DNA of 64,000 nucleotides from Anopheles merus (lineage: Eukaryota > Arthropoda > Insecta > Diptera > Culicidae). The position numbers and the translations under genes are program-made. Under the pieces are notes generated by a model. It did not search any database. It saw only the letters and a program-made list of their open reading frames with translations, and was not told the DNA's origin. Of the stretch, positions 22,301 through 35,895 are shown piece by piece (position 1 is the first letter of the stretch; every line of letters starts with the position of its first letter). Location of the stretch: positions 1 to 64,000 of the forward strand of contig NW_024427779.1 of the NCBI RefSeq assembly GCF_017562075.2. The letters are read 5' to 3'.

Positions 22301-25300
22301 ACCATTATCGTTCTTATATCATTGAGGCTTCTTGAATAACCAAACCAAAGCCCTGGAACACAATAATAAGGATCTTGGCGATGAAAAAGTCTCAAAATGG
22401 GTCATAGTGCACTATATACGCATGCTAAAATTGATAGGTTTTCCCGAGTAAAATGCATTCAGAGCCCATTTACAAGACTATCCGTGAGTTTAATCGTAGA
22501 ACCCATGTGCGGCTTTAGAAGACCGCTTCAATACCTTTCCAAAACTGTCTTAATCGTCTCGCTAGGACACATGGTTACGAAGTTATGGCCATTTGAAGGA
22601 ATGTCCAACTTTCCCATCCATCCATATGGCCATGGTTGAAATTTTGACGAAAATGCAAGGTCAACCATTATCGTTCTTATATCATTGAGGCTTCTTGAAT
22701 AACCAAACCAAAGCCCTGGAACACAATAATAAGGATCTTGGCGATGAAAAAGTCTCAAAATGGGTCATAGTGCACTATATACGCATGCTAAAATTGATAG
22801 GTTTTCCCGAGTAAAATGCATTCAGAGCCCATTTACAAGACTATCCGTGAGTTTAATCGTAGAACCCATGTGCGGCTTTAAAGACCGCTTCAATACCTTT
22901 CCAAAACTGTCTTAATCGTCTCGCTAGGACACATGGTTACGAAGTTATGGCCATTTGAAGGAATGTCCAACTTTCCCCTCCATCCATATGGCCATGGTTG
23001 AAATTTTGACGAAAATGCAAGGTCAACCATTATCGTTCTTATATCATTGAGGCTTCTTGAATAACCAAACCAAAGCCCTGGAACACAATAATAAGGATCT
23101 TGGCGATGAAAAAGTCTCAAAATGGGTCATAGTGCACTATATACGCATGCTAAAATTGATAGGTTTTCCCGAGTAAAATGCATTCAGAGCCCATTTACAA
23201 GACTATCCGTGAGTTTAATCGTAGAACCCATGTGCGGCTTTAGAAGACCGCTTCAATACCTTTCCAAAACTGTCTTAATCGTCTCGCTAGGACACATGGT
23301 TACGAAGTTATGGCCATTTGAAGGAATGTCCAACTTTCCCATCCATCCATATGGCCATGGTTGAAATTTTGACGAAAATGCAAGGTCAACCATTATCGTT
23401 CTTATATCATTGAGGCTTCTTGAATAACCAAACCAAAGCCCTGGAACACAATAATAAGGATCTTGGCGATGAAAAAGTCTCAAAATGGGTCATAGTGCAC
23501 TATATACGCATGCTAAAATTGATAGGTTTTCCCGAGTAAAATGCATTCAGAGCCCATTTACAAGACTATCCGTGAGTTTAATCGTAGAACCCATGTGCGG
23601 CTTTAGAAGACCGCTTCAATACCTTTCCAAAACTGTCTTAATCGTCTCGCTAGGACACATGGTTACGAAGTTATGGCCATTTGAAGGAATGTCCAACTTT
23701 CCCCTCCATCCATATGGCCATGGTTGAAATTTTGACGAAAATGCAAGGTCAACCATTATCGTTCTTATATCATTGAGGCTTCTTGAATAACCAAACCAAA
23801 GCCCTGGAACACAATAATAAGGATCTTGGCGATGAAAAAGTCTCAAAATGGGTCATAGTGCACTATATACGCATGCTAAAATTGATAGGTTTTCCCGAGT
23901 AAAATGCATTCAGAGCCCATTTACAAGACTATCCGTGAGTTTAATCGTAGAACCCATGTGCGGCTTTAGAAGACCGCTTCAATACCTTTCCAAAACTGTC
24001 TTAATCGTCTCGCTAGGACACATGGTTACGAAGTTATGGCCATTTGAAGGAATGTCCAACTTTCCCCTCCATCCATATGGCCATGGTTGAAATTTTGACG
24101 AAAATGCAAGGTCAACCATTATCGTTCTTATATCATTGAGGCTTCTTGAATAACCAAACCAAAGCCCTGGAACACAATAATAAGGATCTTGGCGATGAAA
24201 AAGTCTCAAAATGGGTCATAGTGCACTATATACGCATGCTAAAATTGATAGGTTTTCCCGAGTAAAATGCATTCAGAGCCCATTTACAAGACTATCCGTG
24301 AGTTTAATCGTAGAACCCATGTGCGGCTTTAGAAGACCGCTTCAATACCTTTCCAAAACTGTCTTAATCGTCTCGCTAGGACACATGGTTACGAAGTTAT
24401 GGCCATTTGAAGGAATGTCCAACTTTCCCATCCATCCATATGGCCATGGTTGAAATTTTGACGAAAATGCAAGGTCAACCATTATCGTTCTTATATCATT
24501 GAGGCTTCTTGAATAACCAAACCAAAGCCCTGGAACACAATAATAAGGATCTTGGCGATGAAAAAGTCTCAAAATGGGTCATAGTGCACTATATACGCAT
24601 GCTAAAATTGATAGGTTTTCCCGAGTAAAATGCATTCAGAGCCCATTTACAAGACTATCCGTGAGTTTAATCGTAGAACCCATGTGCGGCTTTAGAAGAC
24701 CGCTTCAATACCTTTCCAAAACTGTCTTAATCGTCTCGCTAGGACACATGGTTACGAAGTTATGGCCATTTGAAGGAATGTCCAACTTTCCCATCCATCC
24801 ATATGGCCATGGTTGAAATTTTGACGAAAATGCAAGGTCAACCATTATCGTTCTTATATCATTGAGGCTTCTTGAATAACCAAACCAAAGCCCTGGAACA
24901 CAATAATAAGGATCTTGGCGATGAAAAAGTCTCAAAATGGGTCATAGTGCACTATATACGCATGCTAAAATTGATAGGTTTTCCCGAGTAAAATGCATTC
25001 AGAGCCCATTTACAAGACTACCGTGAGTTTAATCGTAGAACCCATGTGCGGCTTTAGAAGACCGCTTCAATACCTTTCCAAAACTGTCTTAATCGTCTCG
25101 CTAGGACACATGGTTACGAAGTTATGGCCATTTGAAGGAATGTCCAACTTTCCCATCCATCCATATGGCCATGGTTGAAATTTTGACGAAAATGCAAGGT
25201 CAACCATTATCGTTCTTATATCATTGAGGCTTCTTGAATAACCAAACCAAAGCCCTGGAACACAATAATAAGGATCTTGGCGATGAAAAAGTCTCAAAAT

Positions 25301-26024
25301 GGGTCATAGTGCACTATATACGCATGCTAAAATTGATAGGTTTTCCCGAGTAAAATGCATTCAGAGCCCATTTACAAGACTATCCGTGAGTTTAATCGTA
25401 GAACCCATGTGCGGCTTTAGAAGACCGCTTCAATACCTTTCCAAAACTGTCTTAATCGTCTCGCTAGGACACATGGTTACGAAGTTATGGCCATTTGAAG
25501 GAATGTCCAACTTTCCCATCCATCCATATGGCCATGGTTGAAATTTTGACGAAAATGCAAGGTCAACCATTATCGTTCTTATATCATTGAGGCTTCTTGA
25601 ATAACCAAACCAAAGCCCTGGAACACAATAATAAGGATCTTGGCGATGAAAAAGTCTCAAAATGGGTCATAGTGCACTATATACGCATGCTAAAATTGAT
25701 AGGTTTTCCCGAGTAAAATGCATTCAGAGCCCATTTACAAGACTATCCGTGAGTTTAATCGTAGAACCCATGTGCGGCTTTAGAAGACCGCTTCAATACC
25801 TTTCCAAAACTGTCTTAATCGTCTCGCTAGGACACATGGTTACGAAGTTATGGCCATTTGAAGGAATGTCCAACTTTCCCATCCATCCATATGGCCATGG
25901 TTGAAATTTTGACGAAAATGCAAGGTCAACCATTATCGTTCTTATATCATTGAGGCTTCTTGAATAACCAAACCAAAGCCCTGGAACACAATAATAAGGA
26001 TCTTGGCGATGAAAAAGTCTCAAA

Positions 26025-26227
26025 ATGGGTCATAGTGCACTATATACGCATGCTAAAATTCCCATCCATCCTATAACTTTCCCATCCATTCATATGGCCA
26101 TGGTTGAGATTTTGACGAAAATGCAAGGTCAACCATTATCGTTCTTATATCATTGAGGCTTCTTGAATAACCAAACCAAAGCCCTGGAACACAATAATAA
26201 GGATCTTGGCGATGAAAAAGTCTCAAA
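26025..26227. repeat. Truncated satellite monomer (203 bp)
   Basis: After GCTAAAATT (ending 26060) the monomer jumps to CCCATCCATC, then TATA, then ACTTTCCCATCCATTC. About 160 bp of the monomer centre is missing. The ACTTTCCCATCC block is partly duplicated at the join, which points to a replication-slippage or end-joining event. Confidence 0.9.
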
Positions 26228-29200
26228 ATGGGTCATAGTGCACTATATACGCATGCTAAAATTGATAGGTTTTCCCGAGTAAAATGCATTCAGAGCCCAT
26301 TTACAAGACTATCCGTGAGTTTAATCGTAGAACCCATGTGCGGCTTTAGAAGACCGCTTCAATACCTTTCCAAAACTGTCTTAATCGTCTCGCTAGGACA
26401 CATGGTTACGAAGTTATGGCCATTTGAAGGAATGTCCAACTTTCCCATCCATCCATATGGCCATGGTTGAAATTTTGACGAAAATGCAAGGTCAACCATT
26501 ATCGTTCTTATATCATTGAGGCTTCTTGAATAACCAAACCAAAGCCCTGGAACACAATAATAAGGATCTTGGCGATGAAAAAGTCTCAAAATGGGTCATA
26601 GTGCACTATATACGCATGCTAAATTGATAGTGTTTTCCCGAGTAAAATGCATTCAGAGCCCATTTACAAGACTATCCGTGAGTTTAATCGTAGAACCCAT
26701 GTGCGGCTTTAGAAGACCGCTTCAATACCTTTCCAAAACTGTCTTAATCGTCTCGCTAGGACACATGGTTACGAAGTTATGGCCATTTGAAGGAATGTCC
26801 AACTTTCCCATCCATCCATATGGCCATGGTTGAAATTTTGACGAAAATGCAAGGTCAACCATTATCGTTCTTATATCATTGAGGCTTCTTGAATAACCAA
26901 ACCAAAGCCCTGGAACACAATAATAAGGATCTTGGCGATGAAAAAGTCTCAAAATGGGTCATAGTGCACTATATACGCATGCTAAAATTGATAGGTTTTC
27001 CCGAGTAAAATGCATTCAGAGCCCATTTACAAGACTATCCGTGAGTTTAATCGTAGAACCCATGTGCGGCTTTAAAAGACCGCTTCAATACCTTTCCAAA
27101 ACTGTCTTAATCGTCTCGCTAGGACACATGGTTACGAAGTTATGGCCATTTGAAGGAATGTCCAACTTTCCCATCCATCCATATGGCCATGGTTGAAATT
27201 TTGACGAAAATGCAAGGTCAACCATTATCGTTCTTATATCATTGAGGCTTCTTGAATAACCAAACCAAAGCCCTGGAACACAATAATAAGGATCTTGGCG
27301 ATGAAAAAGTCTCAAAATGGGTCATAGTGCACTATATACGCATGCTAAAATTGATAGGTTTTCCCGAGTAAAATGCATTCAGAGCCCTTTTACAAGACTA
27401 TCCGTGAGTTTAATCGTAGAACCCATGTGCGGCTTTAGAAGACCGCTTCAATACCTTTCCAAAACTGTCTTAATCGTCTCGCTAGGACACATGGTTACGA
27501 AGTTATGGCCATTTGAAGGAATGTCCAACTTTCCCATCCATCCATATGGCCATGGTTGAAATTTTGACGAAAATGCAAGGTCAACCATTATCGTTCTTAT
27601 ATCATTGAGGCTTCTTGAATAACCAAACCAAAGCCCTGGAACACAATAATAAGGATCTTGGCGATGAAAAAGTCTCAAAATGGGTCATAGTGCACTATAT
27701 ACGCATGCTAAAATTGATAGGTTTTCCCGAGTAAAATGCATTCAGAGCCCATTTACAAGACTATCCGTGAGTTTAATCGTAGAACCCATGTGCGGCTTTA
27801 GAAGACCGCTTCAATACCTTTCCAAAACTGTCTTAATCGTCTCGCTAGGACACATGGTTACGAAGTTATGGCCATTTGAAGGAATGTCCAACTTTCCCAT
27901 CCATCCATATGGCCATGGTTGAAATTTTGACGAAAATGCAAGGTCAACCATTATCGTTCTTATATCATTGAGGCTTCTTGAATAACCAAACCAAAGCCCT
28001 GGAACACAATAATAAGGATCTTGGCGATGAAAAAGTCTCAAAATGGGTCATAGTGCACTATATACGCATGCTAAAATTGATAGGTTTTCCCGAGTAAAAT
28101 GCATTCAGAGCCCATTTACAAGACTATCCGTGAGTTTAATCGTAGAACCCATGTGCGGCTTTAGAAGACCGCTTCAATACCTTTCCAAAACTGTCTTAAT
28201 CGTCTCGCTAGGACACATGGTTACGAAGTTATGGCCATTTGAAGGAATGTCCAACTTTCCCATCCATCCATATGGCCATGGTTGAAATTTTGACGAAAAT
28301 GCAAGGTCAACCATTATCGTTCTTATATCATTGAGGCTTCTTGAATAACCAAACCAAAGCCCTGGAACACAATAATAAGGATCTTGGCGATGAAAAAGTC
28401 TCAAAATGGGTCATAGTGCACTATATACGCATGCTAAAATTGATAGGTTTTCCCGAGTAAAATGCATTCAGAGCCCATTTACAAGACTATCCGTGAGTTT
28501 AATCGTAGAACCCATGTGCGGCTTTAGAAGACCGCTTCAATACCTTTCCAAAACTGTCTTAATCGTCTCGCTAGGACACATGGTTACGAAGTTATGGCCA
28601 TTTGAAGGAATGTCCAACTTTCCCATCCATCCATATGGCCATGGTTGAAATTTTGACGAAAATGCAAGGTCAACCATTATCGTTCTTATATCATTGAGGC
28701 TTCTTGAATAACCAAACCAAAGCCCTGGAACACAATAATAAGGATCTTGGCGATGAAAAAGTCTCAAAATGGGTCATAGTGCACTATATACGCATGCTAA
28801 AATTGATAGGTTTTCCCGAGTAAAATGCATTCAGAGCCCATTTACAAGACTATCCGTGAGTTTAATCGTAGAACCCATGTGCGGCTTTAGAAGACCGCTT
28901 CAATACCTTTCCAAAACTGTCTTAATCGTCTCGCTAGGACACATGGTTACGAAGTTATGGCCATTTGAAGGAATGTCCAACTTTCCCATCCATCCATATG
29001 GCCATGGTTGAAATTTTGACGAAAATGCAAGGTCAACCATTATCGTTCTTATATCATTGAGGCTTCTTGAATAACCAAACCAAAGCCCTGGAACACAATA
29101 ATAAGGATCTTGGCGATGAAAAAGTCTCAAAATGGGTCATAGTGCACTATATACGCATGCTAAAATTGATAGGTTTTCCCGAGTAAAGTAAAATGCATTC

Positions 29201-32200
29201 AGAGCCCATTTACAAGACTATCCGTGAGTTTAATCGTAGAACCCATGTGCGGCTTTAGAAGACCGCTTCAATACCTTTCCAAAACTGTCTTAATCGTCTC
29301 GCTAGGACACATGGTTACGAAGTTATGGCCATTTGAAGGAATGTCCAACTTTCCCATCCATCCATATGGCCATGGTTGAAATTTTGACGAAAATGCAAGG
29401 TCAACCATTATCGTTCTTATATCATTGAGGCTTCTTGAATAACCAAACCAAAGCCCTGGAACACAATAATAAGGATCTTGGCGATGAAAAAGTCTCAAAA
29501 TGGGTCATAGTGCACTATATACGCATGCTAAAATTGATAGGTTTTCCCGAGTAAAATGCATTCAGAGCCCATTTACAAGACTATCCGTGAGTTTAATCGT
29601 AGAACCCATGTGCGGCTTTAGAAGACCGCTTCAATACCTTTCCAAAACTGTCTTAATCGTCTCGCTAGGACACATGGTTACGAAGTTATGGCCATTTGAA
29701 GGAATGTCCAACTTTCCCATCCATCCATATGGCCATGGTTGAAATTTTGACGAAAATGCAAGGTCAACCATTATCGTTCTTATATCATTGAGGCTTCTTG
29801 AATAACCAAACCAAAGCCCTGGAACACAATAATAAGGATCTTGGCGATGAAAAAGTCTCAAAATGGGTCATAGTGCACTATATACGCATGCTAAAATTGA
29901 TAGGTTTTCCCGAGTAAAATGCATTCAGAGCCCATTTACAAGACTATCCGTGAGTTTAATCGTAGAACCCATGTGCGGCTTTAGAAGACCGCTTCAATAC
30001 CTTTCCAAAACTGTCTTAATCGTCTCGCTAGGACACATGGTTACGAAGTTATGGCCATTTGAAGGAATGTCCAACTTTCCCCTCCATCCATATGGCCATG
30101 GTTGAAATTTTGACGAAAATGCAAGGTCAACCATTATCGTTCTTATATCATTGAGGCTTCTTGAATAACCAAACCAAAGCCCTGGAACACAATAATAAGG
30201 ATCTTGGCGATGAAAAAGTCTCAAAATGGGTCATAGTGCACTATATACGCATGCTAAAATTGATAGGTTTTCCCGAGTAAAATGCATTCAGAGCCCATTT
30301 ACAAGACTATCCGTGAGTTTAATCGTAGAACCCATGTGCGGCTTTAAAAGACCGCTTCAATACCTTTCCAAAACTGTCTTAATCGTCTCGCTAGGACACA
30401 TGGTTACGAAGTTATGGCCATTTGAAGGAATGTCCAACTTTCCCATCCATCCATATGGCCATGGTTGAAATTTTGACGAAAATGCAAGGTCAACCATTAT
30501 CGTTCTTATATCATTGAGGCTTCTTGAATAACCAAACCAAAGCCCTGGAACACAATAATAAGGATCTTGGCGATGAAAAAGTCTCAAAATGGGTCATAGT
30601 GCACTATATACGCATGCTAAAATTGATAGGTTTTCCCGAGTAAAATGCATTCAGAGCCCATTTACAAGACTATCCGTGAGTTTAATCGTAGAACCCATGT
30701 GCGGCTTTAGAAGACCGCTTCAATACCTTTCCAAAACTGTCTTAATCGTCTCGCTAGGACACATGGTTACGAAGTTATGGCCATTTGAAGGAATGTCCAA
30801 CTTTCCCATCCATCCATATGGCCATGGTTGAAATTTTGACGAAAATGCAAGGTCAACCATTATCGTTCTTATATCATTGAGGCTTCTTGAATAACCAAAC
30901 CAAAGCCCTGGAACACAATAATAAGGATCTTGGCGATGAAAAAGTCTCAAAATGGGTCATAGTGCACTATATACGCATGCTAAAATATACATATGCTAAA
31001 ATTGATACCCGAGTAAAATGCATTCAGAGCCCATTTACAAGACTATCCGTGAGTTTAATCGTAGAACCCATGTGCGGCTTTAGAAGACCGCTTCAATACC
31101 TTTCCAAAACTGTCTTAATCGTCTCGCTAGGACACATGGTTACGAAGTTATGGCCATTTGAAGGAATGTCCAACTTTCCCATCCATCCATATGGCCATGG
31201 TTGAAATTTTGACGAAAATGCAAGGTCAACCATTATCGTTCTTATATCATTGAGGCTTCTTGAATAACCAAACCAAAGCCCTGGAACACAATAATAAGGA
31301 TCTTGGCGATGAAAAAGTCTCAAAATGGGTCATAGTGCACTATATACGCATGCTAAAATTGATAGGTTTTCCCGAGTAAAATGCATTCAGAGCCCATTTA
31401 CAAGACTATCCGTGAGTTTAATCGTAGAACCCATGTGCGGCTTTAGAAGACCGCTTCAATACCTTTCCAAAACTGTCTTAATCGTCTCGCTAGGACACAT
31501 GGTTACGAAGTTATGGCCATTTGAAGGAATGTCCAACTTTCCCATCCATCCATATGGCCATGGTTGAAATTTTGACGAAAATGCAAGGTCAACCATTATC
31601 GTTCTTATATCATTGAGGCTTCTTGAATAACCAAACCAAAGCCCTGGAACACAATAATAAGGATCTTGGCGATGAAAAAGTCTCAAAATGGGTCATAGTG
31701 CACTATATACACATGCTAAAATTGATAGGTTTTCCCGAGTAAAATGCATTCAGAGCCCATTTACAAGACTATCCGTGAGTTTAATCGTAGAACCCATGTG
31801 CGGCTTTAGAAGACCGCTTCAATACCTTTCCAAAACTGTCTTAATCGTCTCGCTAGGACACATGGTTACGAAGTTATGGCCATTTGAAGGAATGTCCAAC
31901 TTTCCCATCCATCCATATGGCCATGGTTGAAATTTTGACGAAAATGCAAGGTCAACCATTATCGTTCTTATATCATTGAGGCTTCTTGAATAACCAAACC
32001 AAAGCCCTGGAACACAATAATAAGGATCTTGGCGATGAAAAAGTCTCAAAATGGGTCATAGTGCACTATATACGCATGCTAAAATTGATAGGTTTTCCCG
32101 AGTAAAATGCATTCAGAGCCCATTTACAAGACTATCCGTGAGTTTAATCGTAGAACCCATGTGCGGCTTTAGAAGACCGCTTCAATACCTTTCCAAAACT

Positions 32201-34624
32201 GTCTTAATCGTCTCGCTAGGACACATGGTTACGAAGTTATGGCCATTTGAAGGAATGTCCAACTTTCCCATCCATCCATATGGCCATGGTTGAAATTTTG
32301 ACGAAAATGCAAGGTCAACCATTATCGTTCTTATATCATTGAGGCTTCTTGAATAACCAAACCAAAGCCCTGGAACACAATAATAAGGATCTTGGCGATG
32401 AAAAAGTCTCAAAATGGGTCATAGTGCACTATATACGCATGCTAAAATTGATAGGTTTTCCCGAGTAAAATGCATTCAGAGCCCATTTACAAGACTATCC
32501 GTGAGTTTAATCGTAGAACCCATGTGCGGCTTTAGAAGACCGCTTCAATACCTTTCCAAAACTGTCTTAATCGTCTCGCTAGGACACATGGTTACGAAGT
32601 TATGGCCATTTGAAGGAATGTCCAACTTTCCCATCCATCCATATGGCCATGGTTGAAATTTTGACGAAAATGCAAGGTCAACCATTATCGTTCTTATATC
32701 ATTGAGGCTTCTTGAATAACCAAACCAAAGCCCTGGAACACAATAATAAGGATCTTGGCGATGAAAAAGTCTCAAAATGGGTCATAGTGCACTATATACG
32801 CATGCTAAAATTGATAGGTTTTCCCGAGTAAAATGCATTCAGAGCCCATTTACAAGACTACCCGTGAGTTTAATCGTAGAACCCATGTGCGGCTTTAGAA
32901 GACCGCTTCAATACCTTTCCAAAACTGTCTTAATCGTCTCGCTAGGACACATGGTTACGAAGTTATGGCCATTTGAAGGAATGTCCAACTTTCCCATCCA
33001 TCCATATGGCCATGGTTGAAATTTTGACGAAAATGCAAGGTCAACCATTATCGTTCTTATATCATTGAGGCTTCTTGAATAACCAAACCAAAGCCCTGGA
33101 ACACAATAATAAGGATCTTGGCGATGAAAAAGTCTCAAAATGGGTCATAGTGCACTATATACGCATGCTAAAATTGATAGGTTTTCCCGAGTAAAATGCA
33201 TTCAGAGCCATTTACAAGACTATCCGTGAGTTTAATCGTAGAACCCATGTGCGGCTTTAGAAGACCGCTTCAATACCTTTCCAAAACTGTCTTAATCGTC
33301 TCGCTAGGACACATGGTTACGAAGTTATGGCCATTTGAAGGAATGTCCAACTTTCCCATCCATCCATATGGCCATGGTTGAAATTTTGACGAAAATGCAA
33401 GGTCAACCATTATCGTTCTTATATCATTGAGGCTTCTTGAATAACCAAACCAAAGCCCTGGAACACAATAATAAGGATCTTGGCGATGAAAAAGTCTCAA
33501 AATGGGTCATAGTGCACTATATACGCATGCTAAAATTGATAGGTTTTCCCGAGTAAAATGCATTCAGAGCCCATTTACAAGACTATCCGTGAGTTTAATC
33601 GTAGAACCCATGTGCGGCTTTAGAAGACCGCTTCAATACCTTTCCAAAACTGTCTTAATCGTCTCGCTAGGACACATGGTTACGAAGTTATGGCCATTTG
33701 AAGGAATGTCCAACTTTCCCATCCATCCATATGGCCATGGTTGAAATTTTGACGAAAATGCAAGGTCAACCATTATCGTTCTTATATCATTGAGGCTTCT
33801 TGAATAACCAAACCAAAGCCCTGGAACACAATAATAAGGATCTTGGCGATGAAAAAGTCTCAAAATGGGTCATAGTGCACTATATACGCATGCTAAAATT
33901 GATAGGTTTTCCCGAGTAAAATGCATTCAGAGCCCATTTACAAGACTATCCGTGAGTTTAATCGTAGAACCCATGTGCGGCTTTAGAAGACCGCTTCAAT
34001 ACCTTTCCAAAACTGTCTTAATCGTCTCGCTAGGACACATGGTTACGAAGTTATGGCCATTTGAAGGAATGTCCAACTTTCCCATCCATCCATATGGCCA
34101 TGGTTGAAATTTTGACGAAAATGCAAGGTCAACCATTATCGTTCTTATATCATTGAGGCTTCTTGAATAACCAAACCAAAGCCCTGGAACACAATAATAA
34201 GGATCTTGGCGATGAAAAAGTCTCAAAATGGGTCATAGTGCACTATATACGCATGCTAAAATTGATAGGTTTTCCCGAGTAAAATGCATTCAGAGCCCAT
34301 TTACAAGACTATCCGTGAGTTTAATCGTAGAACCCATGTGCGGCTTTAGAAGACCGCTTCAATACCTTTCCAAAACTGTCTTAATCGTCTCGCTAGGACA
34401 CATGGTTACGAAGTTATGGCCATTTGAAGGAATGTCCAACTTTCCCATCCATCCATATGGCCATGGTTGAAATTTTGACGAAAATGCAAGGTCAACCATT
34501 ATCGTTCTTATATCATTGAGGCTTCTTGAATAACCAAACCAAAGCCCTGGAACACAATAATAAGGATCTTGGCGATGAAAAAGTCTCAAAATGGGTCATA
34601 GTGCACTATATACGCATGCTAAAA

Positions 34625-34653
34625 TGCATTTGAGATTTACAATGTCAGTTTAT
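34625..34653. repeat. Degenerate satellite flank left of element 2
   Basis: After 34 normal monomer bases (34591-34624), the last 29 bases before the LTR resemble monomer phases of about 55-103 with several deletions. TGCATT, TTTACAA and a GTCAGTTTA-like end can be matched. This differs from the clean flank of element 1. No direct repeat of these terminal bases follows the 3' LTR. Confidence 0.65.
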
Positions 34654-35474
34654 TGTTGCGAACGCGACAATCCAGATTTTTTATATTTCTTTCTAACCAT
34701 AAAATAGAATAAAATATGATAGTTCAAACATACTCGAGAACAGACGTACCATCAAGGAGACAAACTTAATGTAATCCTAAACCCTTCAAGTAGGGCCATC
34801 TGGGTATTTTGACTTGCATTTTTTAGCAGTCAATTACTTCAATTCGTTTCGAACCTATAACGATTAACTTAGGATTACAGCATGCATGTGTGCCAAGCTA
34901 GACCAACTCCGAGAAGCGTAGGAAAATTCCACATCCATTTTTCTCACGACCGTAAAATCGTTAAACCTAAAAATCTCTCAAACATAGATGCGTTAATAAC
35001 ATGAACCAGATAAGATTTCGAAAGGCAATAAGTTCAAGTATTTGTCAATGATGCGATACATCCGGAACATGCACCACTGAAGTCAAGTGTTAGGTACAGT
35101 TACGCCAAAAAGGGAAAACCACAACGCCTGCAATCAATGCAACAATTTGTTCTCACCAGAGAAAGCAATAAAAAAAGGGATCACATTTCCTTCAGGATCG
35201 CTTGACATAAAACAGCACACCAGAACCAGAAAACCTCCTAGGAGAATGCGTAGGCGTGGCAAAAAGGAAAGGGCTAGCGACACGAACATATGCGAAAAAG
35301 GAAGAGAAAATAACCTTCCCAAAATAGAACTTGAAGAAATTAGTATATAAGAATTCATTTTGAATCTGAATAAACACTTACAATTCTGACGCCTAACTGT
35401 GCACCCGTGTACAGAGTTTTTTGTCTGAACCGATCAACTAACCTTCCGCGACTTCGCGAATTTCATATCCGAAA
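34654..35474 (+). repeat. Element 2 5' LTR (about 821 bp)
   Basis: It begins with the near-palindrome TGTTGCGAACGCGACA and matches the 3' copy through TATCCGAAA at 35474. A TATATAA box is at 35344-35350 and AATAAA at 35369-35374. The polyadenylation hexamer therefore lies just upstream of the predicted transcription start, so it would be transcribed only in the 3' LTR. CGCGACTTCGCG near the 3' end is self-complementary. The end is not CA; if the 3' LTR was trimmed, the true end could lie up to 35481. A small open frame at 35087-35350 is not a gene. Confidence 0.92.
35344..35350 (+). promoter_or_regulatory. Element 2 LTR TATA box
   Basis: TATATAA lies in AGTATATAAGAATTC. A start site 25-30 bp downstream would fall near 35375, just after the AATAAA hexamer. 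The same box is in the 3' LTR at 44207-44213. Confidence 0.55.
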
Positions 35475-35481
35475 CTAATAA

Positions 35482-35499
35482 TGGTGGCTCCAGAGAGGA
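35482..35499 (+). other. Element 2 putative primer binding site
   Basis: TGGTGGCTCCAGAGAGGA starts 7 bases after the last base shared by the LTRs. The TGG start and the position fit a tRNA primer site. I could not match it to a particular tRNA 3' end from memory. Confidence 0.5.
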
Positions 35500-35839
35500 G
35501 TAGTGTAAAGAAATAGGAAAACTCCAAAACTTTATTTTTTTATATCTACTCCAGTGAACGAAGTGAACAAAAAAGTTAGTGAATGAGTTTACACAAAAGG
35601 GTGTTAAATTGTAACGTCAAATCGTATTTCTTACCGTTCTTGTGAAAGAACAATTTCCTCCTCGTCCGTTAAACTCGTTAATTAAACAAAACAAAAAAAA
35701 CTCGTAATCTGAACCAGCAGTGTTTGTTTATCAAATTACTGAACAATTGTGCTTGTAATAATTCATCACAGCGCAGCCAAGGTCCAGACAAGGAGAACGT
35801 CACCCTGCGTCACTTCAAAAGGAAATAAAGGAACTTATC

Positions 35840-35848
35840 CAGGTAAGC
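35840..35848 (+). promoter_or_regulatory. Candidate 5' splice donor CAG|GTAAGC in element 2 leader
   Basis: The exon would end at 35842 and the intron would begin GT at 35843. The fit to the metazoan consensus is excellent. It lies 53 bp upstream of the polyprotein ATG, where retroviruses commonly place the donor for a spliced env mRNA. Use is inferred, not shown. Confidence 0.5.
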
Positions 35849-35895
35849 CAATTCCTTATTAAAACTAACAAAAGGCAAGGAAATCATCGTCCAAA

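Larger units (their letters stand above)
19390..34653. repeat. 363-bp satellite array, middle block
   Basis: About 42 monomers in the same orientation and phase as the left block, starting in mid-monomer after element 1. C-type copies (CCCCTCC) dominate to about 24100; A-type copies (CCCATCC) dominate after that, with one C-type copy at 29863. Irregular units are a 203-bp truncated copy at 26025-26227, a 368-bp copy at 29132 with a tandem GTAAA duplication, and a 373-bp rearranged copy at 30952. The last 29 bp before element 2 are degenerate. Confidence 0.97.
35475..35895 (+). other. Element 2 untranslated leader
   Basis: This 421-bp leader is A/T-rich, with runs such as TTATTTTTTTATATC and ACAAAACAAAAAAAA. 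It holds the putative primer site at its start and a strong splice donor near its end. An 11-base GTGAAAGAACA (35642-35652) matches the terminus of the element 1 LTR; this is probably chance or an old shared motif. Confidence 0.6.

Noticed and set aside
35087..35350. 87-aa frame in the element 2 LTR (repeated at 43951-44190)
   Set aside because: It lies within the LTR upstream of the TATA box, is broken by the single base difference in the other LTR, and resembles nothing known.
35642..35652. GTGAAAGAACA as the true 3' end of the element 2 5' LTR, because the element 1 LTR ends the same way
   Set aside because: No TGG-type primer site follows it and the 3' LTR copy has no such sequence. The primer-like TGGTGGCTCC at 35482 fits an LTR end near 35474.
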